A stretch of 35,811 nt of DNA from Muribaculum sp. (GTDB taxonomy: Bacteria; Bacteroidota; Bacteroidia; Bacteroidales; Muribaculaceae): assembly GCA_023664085.1 (NCBI GenBank), contig JAMPGE010000018.1:1-35811 (forward strand), given 5' to 3'. Position 1 is the first letter of the stretch. Every line of letters begins with the position of its first letter. The position numbers and the translations under genes are program-made. The notes below the pieces were generated by a model. It ran no database searches and had not been told where the DNA came from. It saw only the letters and a program-made list of their open reading frames with translations. Of the stretch, positions 1 to 8,985 are shown in pieces.

Positions 1-49
1 GCATCACTTATTTTTTAGCAAGGGACGTGAAAATGTGGTTGGTTTTTGT

Positions 50-58
50 TAATTTTGT
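50..58 (+). promoter_or_regulatory. -7 promoter box abutting the kinase start codon
   Basis: The sequence TAATTTTGT matches the Bacteroidetes -7 consensus TAnnTTTG. Only three bases (ggc) separate it from the ATG at 62, so transcription is predicted to begin at or beside the A of the ATG, giving a leaderless mRNA. No good -33 TTTG lies 19-21 nt upstream. The same arrangement occurs before the porin at 22764 and the glycosyltransferase starting at 25065. Confidence 0.5.
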
Positions 59-61
59 GGC

Positions 62-916
62 ATGAAGAAGTGTAAACTTATAGCCGATGCAGGTTCTTCC
101 AAGATAGACTGGGTGGTACTTGACGGGCAGGGCAATGTTGCATTAAGACATAATTCCGACGGAGTCAACGCTTTATTGGCAGAGGAAATCGATATAGACA
201 AATCATTCAGAGAGGTAAAGATGGCTCTGCAGCCCTATTGCGAATTTTCCGGCATATATTACTATGGTTCGGGATGCGCCACCAACCGTGTATGCGCCGT
301 AATGGCCAAAATCCTCGGCAACATATGGGATGCCGAAGAAGTACGTGTGGAATCCGACCTTTTGGGAGCAGCCAGAGCTATGTTTGGCCATGAAAGCGGC
401 ATCGCATGCATTCTTGGCACCGGTTCCAATTCCTGCCTTTACGATGGAGAGAAAATCAGCCTGAACATACCATCGCTCGGTTATGTGCTCGGGGATGAAG
501 GCAGTGGCTCAGCTCTTGGAAAGAGATTGGTGAGCGATGCTTTCAAACATCAGTTGCCAGAAAAAGTGTGTCGGGACTTTCTGGAAGCTTATTCTCTCAC
601 TCTCGAGGAAATATTGGAAAAGGTATATCGCACGTCTTCACCCAACAAGTTTTTGGCTTCATTGGTGCCTTTCATAAGTAAAAATCTATGGAATCCCTAC
701 ATCTATTCCATCGTATTTGAAGAATTCAAGCGATTCATTCGCAGAAATGTGGCGATGTATCCCGGTGCCCATACCCTTCCCATCAGTTTTATGGGAAGTA
801 TTGCTGAAGTGTTTAGCGAAATACTTCGCGAGGCAGCAGGGTCTCAGGGTTATAAGATTCACGATATAGTGAAGAGCCCGATAGATGGTCTGGTAAGATA
901 TCACGCCGGCAAGTGA
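62..916 (+). CDS. BadF/BadG-type ATPase family sugar kinase (N-acetylglucosamine kinase-like)
   Basis: This 284-residue protein has the ASKHA sugar-kinase layout of the BadF/BadG/BcrA/BcrD family. Near the N-terminus is LIADAGSSKIDW (phosphate-1 type, residues 6-17), then ILGTGSNSCLYDG (phosphate-2) and GYVLGDEGSGSALGKR (nucleotide and sugar site). The length fits the N-acetylglucosamine kinase-like proteins common in Bacteroidales, which phosphorylate amino sugars from cell-wall or host-glycan recycling in the cytoplasm. Substrate is inferred from the family; glucosamine or muramyl sugars remain possible. No ribosome-binding site precedes the ATG because a -7 box does, so the mRNA may be leaderless. 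It stands alone, about 95 bp before the next gene. Confidence 0.8.
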   Translation: MKKCKLIADAGSSKIDWVVLDGQGNVALRHNSDGVNALLAEEIDIDKSFREVKMALQPYCEFSGIYYYGSGCATNRVCAVMAKILGNIWDAEEVRVESDLLGAARAMFGHESGIACILGTGSNSCLYDGEKISLNIPSLGYVLGDEGSGSALGKRLVSDAFKHQLPEKVCRDFLEAYSLTLEEILEKVYRTSSPNKFLASLVPFISKNLWNPYIYSIVFEEFKRFIRRNVAMYPGAHTLPISFMGSIAEVFSEILREAAGSQGYKIHDIVKSPIDGLVRYHAGK

Positions 917-971
917 AGTCTGGCAGCGTGTAATGATTAGGATGCTCCGTATTCAACCTTTTGAATATCCG

Positions 972-1005
972 AAACGTTTTATATTGGTAACCCTATAAAA
1001 CGTTT
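972..1005. promoter_or_regulatory. Inverted repeat directly upstream of the LEA-like gene
   Basis: A 12-bp perfect inverted repeat (aaacgttttata at 972-983 and its complement at 994-1005, 10-nt spacer) ends 5 bp before the ATG at 1011. It overlaps a weak promoter candidate (TTTTG near 959-963, TATATTGG near 980-987). It could be an operator or a hairpin that masks the ribosome-binding region. Confidence 0.4.
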
Positions 1006-1010
1006 TCATT

Positions 1011-1304
1011 ATGATAGATGATCTGAAAGACAAAGCCGCCGAACTTAAGGATGATGCTTCCGACGTGGTAAGCAAAGTAAAGAATTTTGTTTCCGGAGAT
1101 AAATCCAGAGAGAATATCGAGGCAATAAAGGATAAGGCAGGAGAGCTGAAGGATAAAGCTTCGGAATTATACAATCGTCCGGACGTACAACAAAAGGTGC
1201 AGCAGGCCAAAGATATCGCCGGCAAGGCCAGGGATAAAGTAGAGGATTTTGTGCAGGACAAGACTGATGGCAAAGGAATCTTCGTCTTCGGTGCGAAAAA
1301 ATGA
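1011..1304 (+). CDS. Small LEA-like / YtxH-like amphipathic helical protein
   Basis: This 97-residue, highly charged protein has no signal peptide. It consists of repeated lysine/aspartate-rich amphipathic helical segments: two related runs (LKDKAAELKDDASDVV near residue 5 and IKDKAGELKDKASELY near residue 39) and a third diverged run (AKDIAGKARDKVEDFV near residue 66). The pattern resembles 11-residue late-embryogenesis-abundant repeats and the small stress proteins annotated YtxH or CsbD-like. Such proteins usually protect proteins or membranes during desiccation or envelope stress; that role here is inference. It is a single-gene unit, with an inverted repeat just before the start and a strong hairpin terminator after the stop. 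Confidence 0.55.
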   Translation: MIDDLKDKAAELKDDASDVVSKVKNFVSGDKSRENIEAIKDKAGELKDKASELYNRPDVQQKVQQAKDIAGKARDKVEDFVQDKTDGKGIFVFGAKK

Positions 1305-1344
1305 CAGACCGGTTATAAATATAATCCGAAAGAAAAATTATTAT

Positions 1345-1382
1345 AATCCGGAGGACAGGATCTTAACCTTGTCCTCCGGATT
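1345..1382. terminator. Bidirectional hairpin between the LEA-like gene and EF-G2
   Basis: A 13-bp perfect stem (aatccggaggaca / tgtcctccggatt) with a 12-nt loop is followed on the + strand by an AT-rich run. It lies between two convergent genes and can terminate both. Confidence 0.75.
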
Positions 1383-1415
1383 GTATTTATGACAGGGATT
1401 CTGAGTCCACTGTGA

Positions 1416-3572
1416 TTAGTCTTCGGTCTGAGTGGCGGCGTATTCTTTAAGCAGTTTTTCCTGTACATCGCCGGGCACAAGCTCGTAGCTGCTGAATTCC
1501 ATTGAGAAAGAACTTCTGCCGCCAGTGATTGAGCTCAACGAAGTGGAGTAGCTCGACATTTCCTTCAGAGGCACTTTGGCACTAAGCTTTTCAATACCGT
1601 TTTCGGAGTTCATGCCCATGATGATGGCACGACGGCTCTGGAGGTCGCTCATCACGTCGCCCATCACGTCGCCGGGAGTAAGCACGTCTACATCATAAAT
1701 AGGCTCAAGAATCTTCGGATTGGCGTTGCGGAATGCCTCGGAGAAGGCGTTGCGGCCGGCCAGACGGAAGGAAATTTCGTTGGAGTCTACGGGGTGCATC
1801 TTGCCGTCGTAGATCATCACGCGAACATCGCGGGCATATGATCCTGTGAGCGGTCCCTGCTCCATGCGGTCCATAAGGCCTTTCACAATTGCGGGGATGA
1901 AGCGTGCGTCAATGGCACCGCCTACTATGCAGTTGTAGACCACGAGTTTGCCGCCCCATTCCAATGGGATTTCCTGTTTGTCCTTAACGTTCATCTTGAA
2001 TTCCTGATTTCCGAATTTGTAGGTCTCGGGCTCAGGCATTCCTTCTGTGTAAGGCTCAATAATCAGGTGCACCTCACCAAACTGGCCGGATCCACCGGAC
2101 TGTTTTTTGTGGCGGTAGTCGGCGCGTGCGGCCTTGGTGATGGTCTCGCGATAAGGAATCTTTTGTTCCTCAAAGATCACGGGCATCTTGTCGTTGTTTT
2201 CCAGGCGCCATTTCAGAGTGCGAAGATGGAATTCTCCCTGACCTTTCACAAGGGTTTGTTTCAGCTCCTTGGAGAGTTCGATTACCCAAGTGGGATCTTC
2301 CTCGTGCATACGGGTGAGCAAGCCTGAGAGTTTTTCGGCATCGGCTTCGTTTTCGGGACGGATTGCTCTTACGTATTTGGGCGCAGGATACTTGATAAAG
2401 TCAAACTGCCAATCGATACCCTTGGCGTTGAGTGTGTTGCCGGTGCGTACATCCTTTAGCTTCACGGCAGCGCCGAAGTCGCCTGCCTCAAGCGTGTCGA
2501 TTGGCTGGCGTAATGCGCCGCATACGGTGAATATTTGTGCCATACGCTCTTTGCCTCCGCGAGTGGCGTTGTCGAGGTCGTCTCCTGCATGGAGGGTGCC
2601 GCTCATCACTTTGAAGTAGACCACTTCACCGATGTGGGGCTCCACGCTTGTCTTGAATACGAATACAGACAGCGGACCGTCGGCTTTGGGGGGCACGGGT
2701 TCTCCGGCAGTGTTGAGCGGAGCCGGCATTTCATCTACGAATGGGCAGACGTTGCCAAGGAATTCCATGAGACGGCGCACTCCCATGTCGCGGGCACCGC
2801 TGAGACAAACCACGGGGAATATGGAGCGGTCTGTAAGACCTTTGCGGATGCCTTCGCGCATTTCGTCTTCTGTCAGGGAGCCTTCCTCGAAGAATTTATC
2901 CATCAGGGTTTCATCGTTTTCGGCAGCGGCCTCTACCAGAATCTGATTGAGCTCCTTGGCTTTGTCGAGTTGGTCAGCGGGAATATCGCTGATCTCGGGA
3001 GCGCCTCCTTCTTCTTTCCATTCAAGCTTTTTCATCAGCAGCACGTCGATGATCGACTTGAAGTTTGGACCGGCCTCAATGGGATACTGCACGGCCACAA
3101 CCTTGGCCCCGAAATGCTCGCGGAGCTGTTCCATTACGTTGTCGTAGTCGGTTTTCTCTCCTTCCATCTGGTTGAGTGCGAAGACTACGGGCTGTTTCAG
3201 TTTGGCTGTGGTGCGGAAGATGTTTTGTGTGCCTACTTCCACACCGTTCTGAGCGTTGACCACGATTACGCCAAGGTCGCAGACACCCATTGCTGTATAG
3301 GCGCTGCCTACAAAGTCGTCGGCTCCCGGGCAGTCTATGATGTTGAGCTTTTTATTGTTGAATTCCACATTCATCACTGTGGAGAATACGCTATAGCCGT
3401 ATTCTTTTTCCACCGGGAAGTAGTCGGATACGGTGTTGCCGCCGTCGATAGTGCCGCGACGTTTTATAATACCACACTCATAGAGCATTGACTCTGCAAG
3501 TGTGGTTTTACCCGAACCCTTCGCTCCGAGAAGGGCTATGTTTTTGATTTCGTTGGTCTTGTAGATTTTCAT
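1416..3572 (-). CDS. fusA2: EF-G2: elongation factor G paralogue with degenerate GTPase motifs
   Basis: This 718-residue protein has the full EF-G domain order, including the domain IV-V region near the C-terminus, and full EF-G length. The G domain departs from canonical EF-G. G1 is GAKGSGKT (16-23) rather than AHxDxGKT. The G2 region reads EKEYGYSV (55-62) instead of EQERGITI. G3 is DCPGADD (80-86), so the catalytic PGH histidine is Ala84. G4 is NQME (134-137) rather than NKxD. In Bacteroides thetaiotaomicron a second EF-G, made in carbon starvation, supports translocation without GTP hydrolysis and is needed for gut colonisation. The His-to-Ala change supports orthology, but that is inference. 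It is monocistronic and placed near the glycogen operon, which suits a starvation role. It is not the housekeeping fusA. Confidence 0.85.
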   Translation of the reverse strand: MKIYKTNEIKNIALLGAKGSGKTTLAESMLYECGIIKRRGTIDGGNTVSDYFPVEKEYGYSVFSTVMNVEFNNKKLNIIDCPGADDFVGSAYTAMGVCDLGVIVVNAQNGVEVGTQNIFRTTAKLKQPVVFALNQMEGEKTDYDNVMEQLREHFGAKVVAVQYPIEAGPNFKSIIDVLLMKKLEWKEEGGAPEISDIPADQLDKAKELNQILVEAAAENDETLMDKFFEEGSLTEDEMREGIRKGLTDRSIFPVVCLSGARDMGVRRLMEFLGNVCPFVDEMPAPLNTAGEPVPPKADGPLSVFVFKTSVEPHIGEVVYFKVMSGTLHAGDDLDNATRGGKERMAQIFTVCGALRQPIDTLEAGDFGAAVKLKDVRTGNTLNAKGIDWQFDFIKYPAPKYVRAIRPENEADAEKLSGLLTRMHEEDPTWVIELSKELKQTLVKGQGEFHLRTLKWRLENNDKMPVIFEEQKIPYRETITKAARADYRHKKQSGGSGQFGEVHLIIEPYTEGMPEPETYKFGNQEFKMNVKDKQEIPLEWGGKLVVYNCIVGGAIDARFIPAIVKGLMDRMEQGPLTGSYARDVRVMIYDGKMHPVDSNEISFRLAGRNAFSEAFRNANPKILEPIYDVDVLTPGDVMGDVMSDLQSRRAIIMGMNSENGIEKLSAKVPLKEMSSYSTSLSSITGGRSSFSMEFSSYELVPGDVQEKLLKEYAATQTED

Positions 3573-3664
3573 ATCTTTACCAGATGTTAGAGATTAAATT
3601 CTTGTATCATTCTCCTATTATGGATGTAAGGAGATGGAGGAGACGTTTTCTTTTCAAAAACGTT

Positions 3665-3695
3665 GCAATTTACGCATATTTGGCCAATATTCCAA
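3665..3695 (-). promoter_or_regulatory. Possible EF-G2 promoter
   Basis: On the minus strand TTGG, a 19-nt spacer and TAAATTGC approximate the -33/-7 consensus, with one T missing from the -7 box. It would give a leader of about 90 nt. Inside the leader is a 7-bp inverted repeat (acgtttt/aaaacgt, 3643-3663). Confidence 0.3.
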
Positions 3696-3735
3696 TCATC
3701 GGATATATGTTTTATAACATATTTTTGCAAAAAGC

Positions 3736-3774
3736 AAAGGCTTCGTCTATTTTTGAGTCATAGACGAAGCCTTT
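3736..3774 (-). terminator. Terminator of the glycogen operon (distal hairpin)
   Basis: A perfect 15-bp stem (aaaggcttcgtctat and its complement at 3760-3774, 9-nt loop). Read on the minus strand it is followed by a T-rich stretch, as expected for an intrinsic terminator about 70 bp after the glgP stop. Confidence 0.75.
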
Positions 3775-3790
3775 TGATGGATATTTATGG

Positions 3791-3823
3791 AGGATGATGG
3801 TCAGTGGGTTTGGCCATCATCCT
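3791..3823 (-). terminator. Proximal hairpin after glgP
   Basis: A near-perfect 13-bp stem (aggatgatggtca / tggccatcatcct, one mismatch) begins about 20 bp after the glgP stop. It has no T tract of its own and forms a tandem pair with the stronger hairpin at 3736-3774. Confidence 0.5.
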
Positions 3824-3842
3824 TCTGAGGTCAGTGTAATCT

Positions 3843-6410
3843 TTAGAGCCAGCGTACGTAGGCGAAGTCTTCGCGGTGCGGAAGCTCGGGGTTGTTGGGA
3901 TACATGCGCAGTGCGTAGCGGAATGTGCCGGCGTCCTTAAACTTGGTCTTAAGTTCATAGGTGTAAACGTCGCCTTCTTTAGCCACGATGCTTAGCGGAT
4001 AACGGCCTTCAAACTTGCTTTCACCGTCGTGGTCCTGGAAATATACGAGTTCCACGCCGATGGAGTCGCCCAATCCTTTGGTGTCGATCTTGCAGGAGAT
4101 GTCGAGCGGTGATCCTGTGCGCATTTGGGCTCCGGAGGCTACGATGTCACCGTAGTTTACGTTGAGCACTTGCACTTCGTCCCATTTGCTTGCCACGTTT
4201 TCCTTCCAGTTCACTATTTCGCGGGCTTTGGCGAAATCATTGGCGATCAGTTTCTTGTATCGTTTGGTTTCGGGCTCGTAGAATTTGGAGATATAATCGT
4301 CGAGCTGACGCTTCATTGTGAAGTGGGGAGCTATGTGCCCGATGGAGCGTTTTATATATTGTATCCATTCAGGACTGTATCCCTTGTAGTTCTTGGAGAA
4401 ATACAGAGGAATGATCTCGTTCTCGAGCATGGAGTAGATTGTGGCAGCGTCAAGCTTGTCTTGCTGGGCCTGATCGGTAAATGTACGTTTGGCTGTAAGG
4501 GCCCAACCGGCCTTCTCATCGAAGCGGTAGCCTTCATACCACCATCCGTCGAGCACTGAGAAGTTGAGCAGACCGTTCATTTCGGCCTTCTCACCGGAAG
4601 TACCGGATGCTTCAAGAGGACGTGTAGGAGTGTTGAGCCAGATATCCACGCCTGTCACCAGACGTTTGGCCACTATCATATTGTAGTCCTCAAGGAAGAT
4701 GATCTTGCCGAGGAATTGGGGCATGTGGCTGATTTCCACAATTCTCTTGATGAGACCCTGTCCGGCGCCATCGGCGGGGTGGGCTTTGCCGGAAAAGATG
4801 AACTGTACGGGATATTTCTCGTTGTTCACGATCTTTGCGAGGCGGTCAAGGTCTGTGAAGAGAAGATGGGCACGCTTGTAGGTGGCGAAACGGCGGGCGA
4901 AACCTATGATCAGGGCATTGGGATTGATTTTCTCAAGGATGCTCATCACGGCTGATGGATCGCCTTGGTTTTTAAGCCATTTCTCTTTGAAGTCATGCTT
5001 CACGAAGTTGATGAATTTGTTTTTCAACGTCATTCGCATGTTCCAGATCTCATCGTCGCCAACGTTGAAGATACCTTTCCAGGCCTCGGGATCGCTTTGG
5101 TTTTCGAAAACCTGCGGGCCGAGTTTGTCGGCGTAGAACGTTTTCCATTCGGATGCAGCCCAGGTGGGCATATGCACACCGTTGGTCACGTATCCCACAT
5201 GTGACTCTTCAGGGCTGTAGCCTTTCCAAACACCGGCAAACATCTTTTTCGACACTTCACCGTGGAGCCAGCTTACACCGTTGGCTTCCTGACAGGTGTT
5301 GAGTGCGAAGACACTCATGGAGAATCGTTCGTTGGTGTCGGGATTTTCACGTCCCATATTGATTAGATCGCCCCAGGAGATACCGAGCTTGGCAGGATAT
5401 TCGCCAAGATATTTTCCGAAGAGGGATTCATCGAAGTAGTCGTGGCCGGCTGGTACGGGGGTGTGTACAGTGTAGAGCGAACTTGCGCGGACCACTTCGA
5501 GAGCCACATTGAACGGCAGATGGTCTTTTTGCACGTAGTCTACAAGGCGCTGCAGATTAAGAAGGGCTGCATGGCCTTCATTGGCGTGGTAGATGTCGGT
5601 ATGGATTCCGAGTTTATTGAGCATATAGATACCGCCGATGCCTAGCAGATATTCCTGCTTGAGACGGTTCTCCCAATCGCCACCGTAGAGTTTGTGGGTA
5701 ATCGAGCGGTCGAATTCGGAGTTCATCTCAAAGTCAGTGTCGAGCAGATACAGCTTCATTCGGCCTACGTTTACACGCCAAATGTGGCAGTAGATGATAC
5801 GACCGGGATAGGGCACTTCAAGAATCATGGGCTGGCCGTCTTCTCCAAGTACCGGTTCGATTGGCAGCTGGTCGAAATTCTGGGGCTCGTAGTTTGCAAT
5901 TTGTTGTCCGTCCATCGACAGGGACTGGGTGAAGTATCCATATCTGTAGAGGAATCCTACGGCCACCATGTTGATTCTGCTGTCGGAAGCTTGTTTGATG
6001 TAGTCACCGGCGAGTACGCCCAGACCACCGGAGTAAATCTTCAGGCAGTTGCAGAGACCATACTCCATAGAGAAGTAGCTTACGGAGGGGAGGTCGTTGC
6101 GCATGGGCTCTTTCATATATGCCTTGAAAGAGGCATATACGCCTTTGATGCGCTGCATGAGATCATCATCTTCGATTATCTCGCGGTATCTTTCGTAGCT
6201 GAGCTGCTGCAGGAGCATTACCGGATTCTCTCCCACTTTTCGCCAAAGTTCGTGGTCAAGGTCATGGAACAGGCTTTTGCCTTCGCTGTTCCATACCCAC
6301 CAAAGGTTTTTCGACAGTTCCTCCAGTGGCTTGAGTTCGGCGGGCAGTTTAGCACTGACTGTGAGGCTATGCCACGTCGGCTGGTTGGAATGGCTTACTT
6401 GAAGTTTCAT
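3843..6410 (-). CDS. glgP: Alpha-glucan (glycogen/maltodextrin) phosphorylase, GT35 with N-terminal DUF3417
   Basis: This 855-residue cytoplasmic enzyme releases glucose-1-phosphate from glycogen using pyridoxal phosphate. The N-terminal part (about residues 10-110, including [22 protein letters not shown]) is the DUF3417 region of the Bacteroidetes/thermophile-type phosphorylases. The PLP-site signature [19 protein letters not shown] carries the Schiff-base lysine. I chose the ATG at 6410, which opens [13 protein letters not shown]. The frame is open up to 6575, but that extension overlaps the glgA 3' end and looks non-coding. It follows glgA by 79 bp in the same direction, so synthesis and breakdown of glycogen are co-transcribed. 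Two hairpins terminate the unit. Confidence 0.92.
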   Translation of the reverse strand: MKLQVSHSNQPTWHSLTVSAKLPAELKPLEELSKNLWWVWNSEGKSLFHDLDHELWRKVGENPVMLLQQLSYERYREIIEDDDLMQRIKGVYASFKAYMKEPMRNDLPSVSYFSMEYGLCNCLKIYSGGLGVLAGDYIKQASDSRINMVAVGFLYRYGYFTQSLSMDGQQIANYEPQNFDQLPIEPVLGEDGQPMILEVPYPGRIIYCHIWRVNVGRMKLYLLDTDFEMNSEFDRSITHKLYGGDWENRLKQEYLLGIGGIYMLNKLGIHTDIYHANEGHAALLNLQRLVDYVQKDHLPFNVALEVVRASSLYTVHTPVPAGHDYFDESLFGKYLGEYPAKLGISWGDLINMGRENPDTNERFSMSVFALNTCQEANGVSWLHGEVSKKMFAGVWKGYSPEESHVGYVTNGVHMPTWAASEWKTFYADKLGPQVFENQSDPEAWKGIFNVGDDEIWNMRMTLKNKFINFVKHDFKEKWLKNQGDPSAVMSILEKINPNALIIGFARRFATYKRAHLLFTDLDRLAKIVNNEKYPVQFIFSGKAHPADGAGQGLIKRIVEISHMPQFLGKIIFLEDYNMIVAKRLVTGVDIWLNTPTRPLEASGTSGEKAEMNGLLNFSVLDGWWYEGYRFDEKAGWALTAKRTFTDQAQQDKLDAATIYSMLENEIIPLYFSKNYKGYSPEWIQYIKRSIGHIAPHFTMKRQLDDYISKFYEPETKRYKKLIANDFAKAREIVNWKENVASKWDEVQVLNVNYGDIVASGAQMRTGSPLDISCKIDTKGLGDSIGVELVYFQDHDGESKFEGRYPLSIVAKEGDVYTYELKTKFKDAGTFRYALRMYPNNPELPHREDFAYVRWL

Positions 6411-6489
6411 ATTTATTTCTTGTTGTATGTTTTGTTTTTTGGATTTCCCCGCGTTGTGCATAAGGGTGTGGGCCCGGCATGAGCGGAGG

Positions 6490-8136
6490 TTATTTGTCAA
6501 GTCGCTCGGTGCGTTTACGTAGTGCCGTTTTGAATGCTTCATCGTATGCATGGATAAAGAATTTCCAGTCTGCAAGAGAAGCGGTCTTTTTGGCGGCTTT
6601 GCGTGCGTTGCGTGTTTTGACCGTATTCAGAAGATAGTATTCGCGCAGGCTTCCGGCTATTTCCTGCTTGGCAAGCAGATAGTCGTTGTCGTTGCGTTCC
6701 ACTACTTTTACGCCTGATTTTTCCAGAGAATTGTCTACGGTGTCGAGTGCCCATTGTCCGAATCCGGCTTTGTCGGTGGTCACGGTGGGAACTCCGAAAG
6801 CTATGCTTTCGAGGGGAGTATAGCCCCAAGGCTCGTAGTAGGATGCAAATACGGTGGCGTCCAGAGCAGGCAGCAGATCGTAGTATGAAATGTTGACCAC
6901 TCCGTCGTGGCCGTCAAGGTAGCATGGCACGTAGATGATCCTCATGTTCAGCTTGGAGTTGTTGGCTTGAAGCTGACGCAGGCGGCAAGCTATGGAATCT
7001 TGATATGGATTATGTACGGAGTGTGTCATGAAGCTGTCGGTGCATTTGTCTATACCGACGCCTGTGAGGCATGGGTTTGGCGAGGCAGTCCAGGCGGGAA
7101 CGAGAATAAAGGCAAGCAGCTGGCGGTTGTCGTCGCGGCAGTATTCGCCTAGAAATTCCATGGAGTCGATAAAGAGATCAAGACCCTTGTTGCGATATTC
7201 GTTGCGTCCGGACGTGGCGATGATGAATGTGTCATTGTCATAGGGCACGCCGGTGAGTTTTGTGGCGATATCGAGGAGTTTCTTGCGGCCCATGCGTCGC
7301 ATGGCACCCCCCTTGGCGGAGTCGGGTACGAATTCCGGTTCGAATCCATTGGGGGTTACAACGTCGGGAGTCACACCCAAGAGTTGTGTACATTCCCTTG
7401 CGGTGACTTCGCTCACGGTGGTAAAGCAGTCGGCATTCATGGCGGCGGCTTTCTCCAGAGAATGCTTGGACTCCATGTTGAGTTCGCGGGCCATCTGGTC
7501 ACCGTTGTAATTGTGAAAGTATTCGTAAAGCGGTTTGCCGTTGCCGCAAATGCTTCGTCCGATACTTGTGGCGTGTGTGGTGAATACTGTGGCAGCCTGA
7601 GGCATGTCGGCCTGCAGGCGGAGAAGGCCCATGCCCGTGGTCCATTCGTCAAAATGAGCGAGCACTCCTTCTGGGTCGGCCTTGAGATATTCAGTGATGC
7701 CTTTTATGGCGATTGCAGAGGCCACGGCGAATGCACAACTTTCGTCGTAGTCTCCGTAGGCGTGCAGGGAATCCACTTTGTATAGGTTCCACATTTCGCC
7801 GTATATTTCATTTAGGTGGCTGAATACTGATTTATAGTCAATGAGTGCTACAATAGGGCTTCCTGGAATTTTCCATCGTCCGGTGCGGAATTTGACGCCC
7901 ATCGGCAGTTCTGCGCGGGAGGCGCCCTCCAGTAGCGAAGGATCTTCTTCGAAATAAGGAGAGGGACTGTCGGCCGTCCATACGTTCGGACCTACAAATA
8001 TCAGTTTGTCGGAGAATTGTTTGTGAAGTTCTCGTGCTTTGGTGGAGAGTACGGTATATATACCCCCTATTTTATTACATACCTCCCAACTGGTCTCAAA
8101 GAGAAGACAGAGGTCGGTTGGATTATTTGCCTGCAT
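6490..8136 (-). CDS. glgA: Glycogen synthase, GT3 (eukaryotic-type) family
   Basis: This 548-residue protein has the GT3 signatures: [23 protein letters not shown] near residues 12-34 (sugar-nucleotide loop), [33 protein letters not shown], the TPNGF segment, and a C-terminal [20 protein letters not shown] block that binds the nucleotide-sugar donor. It extends alpha-1,4-glucan chains from UDP- or ADP-glucose; the donor cannot be read from sequence. GT3 rather than the usual bacterial GT5 is typical of Bacteroidales. It is first in the glgA-glgP operon, behind a consensus promoter and a leader of about 175 nt. Confidence 0.9.
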   Translation of the reverse strand: MQANNPTDLCLLFETSWEVCNKIGGIYTVLSTKARELHKQFSDKLIFVGPNVWTADSPSPYFEEDPSLLEGASRAELPMGVKFRTGRWKIPGSPIVALIDYKSVFSHLNEIYGEMWNLYKVDSLHAYGDYDESCAFAVASAIAIKGITEYLKADPEGVLAHFDEWTTGMGLLRLQADMPQAATVFTTHATSIGRSICGNGKPLYEYFHNYNGDQMARELNMESKHSLEKAAAMNADCFTTVSEVTARECTQLLGVTPDVVTPNGFEPEFVPDSAKGGAMRRMGRKKLLDIATKLTGVPYDNDTFIIATSGRNEYRNKGLDLFIDSMEFLGEYCRDDNRQLLAFILVPAWTASPNPCLTGVGIDKCTDSFMTHSVHNPYQDSIACRLRQLQANNSKLNMRIIYVPCYLDGHDGVVNISYYDLLPALDATVFASYYEPWGYTPLESIAFGVPTVTTDKAGFGQWALDTVDNSLEKSGVKVVERNDNDYLLAKQEIAGSLREYYLLNTVKTRNARKAAKKTASLADWKFFIHAYDEAFKTALRKRTERLDK

Positions 8137-8187
8137 AAACTTATATGTGCCGGGAAATCCCGGATTGATTTGTGTCTTTTATTATAA

Positions 8188-8199
8188 CGTTTGCAAACG
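8188..8199. promoter_or_regulatory. Palindrome in the glg leader
   Basis: The perfect 12-bp palindrome cgtttgcaaacg lies about 52 bp before glgA, in the leader downstream of the predicted start site. Its form resembles LacI-family operators. A second small hairpin (gacaat/attgtc, 8229-8251) lies upstream. No regulator gene is nearby. Confidence 0.35.
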
Positions 8200-8316
8200 G
8201 AAAATTGCTACGTTAAGCTAAAATTTTAGACAATATCAGTGTAAAATTGTCTTTCAAATTATCAATTGGACGTTACGACAAAATGCCACTGTGTCTGATT
8301 TCTTACCTTTTAAGTT

Positions 8317-8348
8317 GCAAATTTAGCAAAAAAATGTGAGCAGGCAAA
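8317..8348 (-). promoter_or_regulatory. Promoter of the glgA-glgP operon
   Basis: Read on the minus strand, TTTG (8348-8345), a 19-nt spacer and TAAATTTGC (8325-8317) match the Bacteroidetes consensus exactly. Predicted transcription starts near 8313, leaving a leader of about 175 nt before glgA. Confidence 0.7.
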
Positions 8349-8436
8349 AAATATACTTGTATTTTGGTCTTTTGATTGGTTTTTGACCGGGGGTATTTAC
8401 AGCGGATTGTGTGGGATTCTCTGCACGATGATAAAG

Positions 8437-8467
8437 AGCGTTGCAATCCGCAAAGGATTGCAACGCT
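8437..8467 (-). terminator. Terminator of the DUF3127 gene
   Basis: A perfect 13-bp stem (agcgttgcaatcc / ggattgcaacgct, 5-nt loop) about 100 bp after the DUF3127 stop. On the minus strand it is followed by a T-rich run. Nothing else is evident in the 8137-8565 gap beyond this, the glg promoter and its leader. Confidence 0.75.
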
Positions 8468-8565
8468 TCAAATATTTCTTCACCGTGTGGTTTAATTCAA
8501 ACTTGGAGGCATTCCCCTGTCTTAAAAAATGTAGCGGTTTAGGGGAATACGGCAGATGATATGGT

Positions 8566-8985
8566 TTAAAACGGCAGATCATCGGTGTCTTCAGCGGCAG
8601 GAGCTCCGAATGGAGGCATTTGCTGGGCCGGACCGAAATTGGGGGTATTGCCCGTCGCGGCGGGTGCTCCCTGGGGCATTGAAGTTTGCTGGAAGTTGTT
8701 TTGTGCGGCAGAGGCTTCTATGGGGCGCATGGCATAGCAGCTTACATCGGTATACCAGCGGCCGTTGAATTCGCGGCTTTCAACGTCTACGCTAATGGCG
8801 TAGTCCTTGCCGATTTCGAAAAGGAGCTGATCCGCACGGTCTCCAAATACGTGGAATTTGACTTTGCGGGGGAACTGCGTATTGATAGTCTCAAGCACCC
8901 ATTCTTTTTTCTTCCAGGGATTGCCTGCTTTTGACACACCTTCCTGACGAGGAAGGTCGAATATGATTTTGCCTTCGATTTCCAT
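8566..8985 (-). CDS. DUF3127 protein with SSB-like acidic tail
   Basis: This 139-residue protein has an N-terminal compact domain (about residues 1-90) of the DUF3127 family, predicted to be OB-fold-like, with PWKKKEWVLETI and FPRKVKFHVFGDRAD segments. A low-complexity Gln/Pro/Ala/Gly linker follows, ending in EDTDDLPF. That tail closely imitates the acidic D-D-D-(I/L)-P-F tip by which single-strand binding proteins recruit repair and replication partners. Binding of single-stranded nucleic acid is therefore a fair inference, though the family has no assigned function that I know. It appears monocistronic with a long AT-rich upstream region and its own terminator. Confidence 0.7.
   Translation of the reverse strand: MEIEGKIIFDLPRQEGVSKAGNPWKKKEWVLETINTQFPRKVKFHVFGDRADQLLFEIGKDYAISVDVESREFNGRWYTDVSCYAMRPIEASAAQNNFQQTSMPQGAPAATGNTPNFGPAQQMPPFGAPAAEDTDDLPF

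Noticed and set aside
2535..3491. 318-codon open frame antisense to EF-G2
   Set aside because: It is a shadow of a clear EF-G frame on the other strand; the translation is His/Phe/Val-rich without any domain.
5694..6482. 262-codon open frame antisense to glgP
   Set aside because: It mirrors the phosphorylase coding frame and has no domain support.
6411..6575. N-terminal extension of glgP
   Set aside because: The added 55 residues overlap the glgA 3' end and do not look like phosphorylase; ATG at 6410 opens the DUF3417 domain.
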